From the NCBI GenBank assembly GCA_900553165.1, contig USCN01000105.1:1-5346 (forward strand): a stretch of 5,346 nt of DNA, read 5' to 3'. This document shows positions 4,800 through 5,346 of the stretch, in pieces. Position 1 is the stretch's first letter. Each line of letters begins with the position of its first letter. Origin of the DNA: an uncultured Collinsella sp. (GTDB lineage Bacteria > Actinomycetota > Coriobacteriia > Coriobacteriales > Coriobacteriaceae). The position numbers were made by a program, and so were the translations under genes. Under the pieces are notes generated by a model that saw only the letters and a list, made by a program, of their open reading frames with translations, had not been told where the DNA came from and did not search any database.

Positions 4800-4818
4800 C
4801 CCAAAACAGTCTTTTGGG
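4800..4818. promoter_or_regulatory. Dyad just upstream of the tex promoter region
   Basis: CCCAAAA (4800-4806) and TTTTGGG (4812-4818) are perfect 7-base arms around CAGTC. It starts 5 bases after the inverted-repeat element and ends before the candidate -10 at 4827. It could be an operator or a leader hairpin; no function is shown by the sequence. Confidence 0.4.
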
Positions 4819-4823
4819 ACGGG

Positions 4824-4832
4824 TGGTATCCT
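4824..4832 (+). promoter_or_regulatory. Weak candidate extended -10 of tex
   Basis: TGGTATCCT carries a TG-N extension before TATCCT (four of six to TATAAT), about 45 bases before the ATG. No good -35 box stands at the right distance, so the promoter may be elsewhere, including within or before the repeat element. Confidence 0.28.
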
Positions 4833-4876
4833 TGGTAGCCCTGTGCTGCAAACGCACCTTAAACGCAAGGAGTCCC

Positions 4877-5346
4877 ATGGATCTTATCGCCCAGCTCGCC
4901 CGCGAGCTCAACCTTAAGGCCGCCAACGTCGAGGCTGCCGTCAAGCTCATCGATGAGGGCAACACCATCCCCTTTATCTCGCGCTACCGCAAGGAAGCAA
5001 CGGGCGGCATGGACGACGTCGCCCTGCGCGCGCTCGACGAGCGCCTGTCCTACCTGCGCAATCTTGAGCAGCGCAAAGAGGACGTCATTCTGCTCATCGA
5101 CGCCCAGGGCAAGCTCACGCCCGAACTCGAACAGCAGATTCGCGAGGCCACGCAGCTCCAGCGTGTCGAGGACCTCTACAAGCCCTACCGCAAAAAGCGC
5201 ATGACCCGCGCGCAGAAGGCCCGCGAGGCAGGTCTAGAGCCGCTCGCCAACATGATCATCATGCAGGCCTCGGCCAAGGGCAGCGCGCTCGACGCCGCCG
5301 CGGAATACGTCAACGAGGAGGCCGGCTTCGACACGCCCGAGAAGGC
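4877..5346 (+). CDS. tex: Tex-family RNA-binding transcription accessory protein, 5' part
   Basis: The first 156 residues of a protein that normally runs to about 700-800; the frame is open to the window edge, so it is cut by the window and not broken. The visible part matches the helical N-terminal Tex domain: E-L-N-L-K (10-14), the signature G-N-T-I-P-F-I-S-R-Y-R-K-E (28-40) with T-G-G-M-D-D (42-47), L-D-E-R-L-S-Y-L-R-N-L-E-Q-R-K (53-67) and L-Y-K-P-Y-R-K-K-R (100-108). The expected RNase H-like, helix-hairpin-helix and C-terminal S1 RNA-binding domains lie beyond the edge. Tex proteins are cytoplasmic nucleic-acid-binding factors associated with transcription and RNA. The start is supported by AAGGAG (4867-4872), 4 bases before the ATG. 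It is separated from the upstream cluster by a strong terminator and is probably an independent housekeeping unit. Confidence 0.93.
   Translation, partial: MDLIAQLARELNLKAANVEAAVKLIDEGNTIPFISRYRKEATGGMDDVALRALDERLSYLRNLEQRKEDVILLIDAQGKLTPELEQQIREATQLQRVEDLYKPYRKKRMTRAQKAREAGLEPLANMIIMQASAKGSALDAAAEYVNEEAGFDTPEK

Larger units (their letters stand above)
4466..4876. other. 411-bp gene-free gap between the cluster and tex
   Basis: It holds, in order, a short stretch with no recognised feature, the cluster's terminator (4539-4573), about 60 bases with no recognised feature except a G-rich patch (GGGGCGGGGG near 4597), the large inverted-repeat element (4634-4795), a small dyad (4800-4818), a weak candidate promoter and the tex ribosome binding site. 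Open frames that cross this gap lack ribosome binding sites and plausible protein composition. Confidence 0.8.

Noticed and set aside
4252..4968. Minus-strand open frame (238 codons) crossing the gap, the repeat element and both neighbouring genes
   Set aside because: It overlaps the end of one real gene and the start of tex, crosses the terminator and the inverted repeat, and shows no protein family features.

Overview
The window looks like chromosomal DNA from a GC-rich anaerobic actinobacterium of the class Coriobacteriia, with Collinsella or a close relative as the best guess. This rests on three things: the strong preference for codons ending in C or G (GCC, GTC, GAG, AAG), the style of the LysR-type regulator, and general resemblance of the proteins. 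No rRNA or other marker gene confirms it. The last gene continues past the right edge.

Layout, left to right. A perfect 12-bp stem hairpin (1-28) closes the leftward regulator gene and probably also a gene outside the window. A LysR-type regulator (41-919, minus strand) is divergent from a rightward three-gene cluster. The roughly 230-bp control region between them (920-1152) holds candidate promoters in both directions, three dyad symmetries that could be operators, and a leader hairpin just before the first gene. The cluster encodes a short-chain dehydrogenase/reductase (1153-2034), a 12-helix transporter of the oxalate/formate-antiporter (OFA) branch of the MFS (2100-3356) and a Gfo/Idh/MocA-type dehydrogenase (3425-4465). 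It ends at a strong intrinsic terminator (4539-4573). A 411-bp gene-free gap (4466-4876) follows. Besides the terminator it contains a large inverted-repeat element (about 35-bp arms, 19 bp of them perfect) and a second small dyad. The 5' part of a tex-like gene (4877 to the edge) completes the window.

How the genes may work together (inference): the transporter brings in, or exchanges, a small organic acid or related polar compound. Two NAD-type dehydrogenases of different fold then act on it, either in successive oxidations or as an oxidise-then-reduce pair giving net epimerisation or redox disposal. The divergent LysR protein would sense the compound or a product and control the cluster. 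No kinase, aldolase, dehydratase or lyase is encoded here, so the substrate cannot be named. tex is a housekeeping gene unrelated to this module.

The most unusual parts are the inverted-repeat element before tex, the uncharacterised two-dehydrogenase/OFA-transporter cluster with non-standard active-site residues, and the hairpins in every leader and spacer of the cluster.
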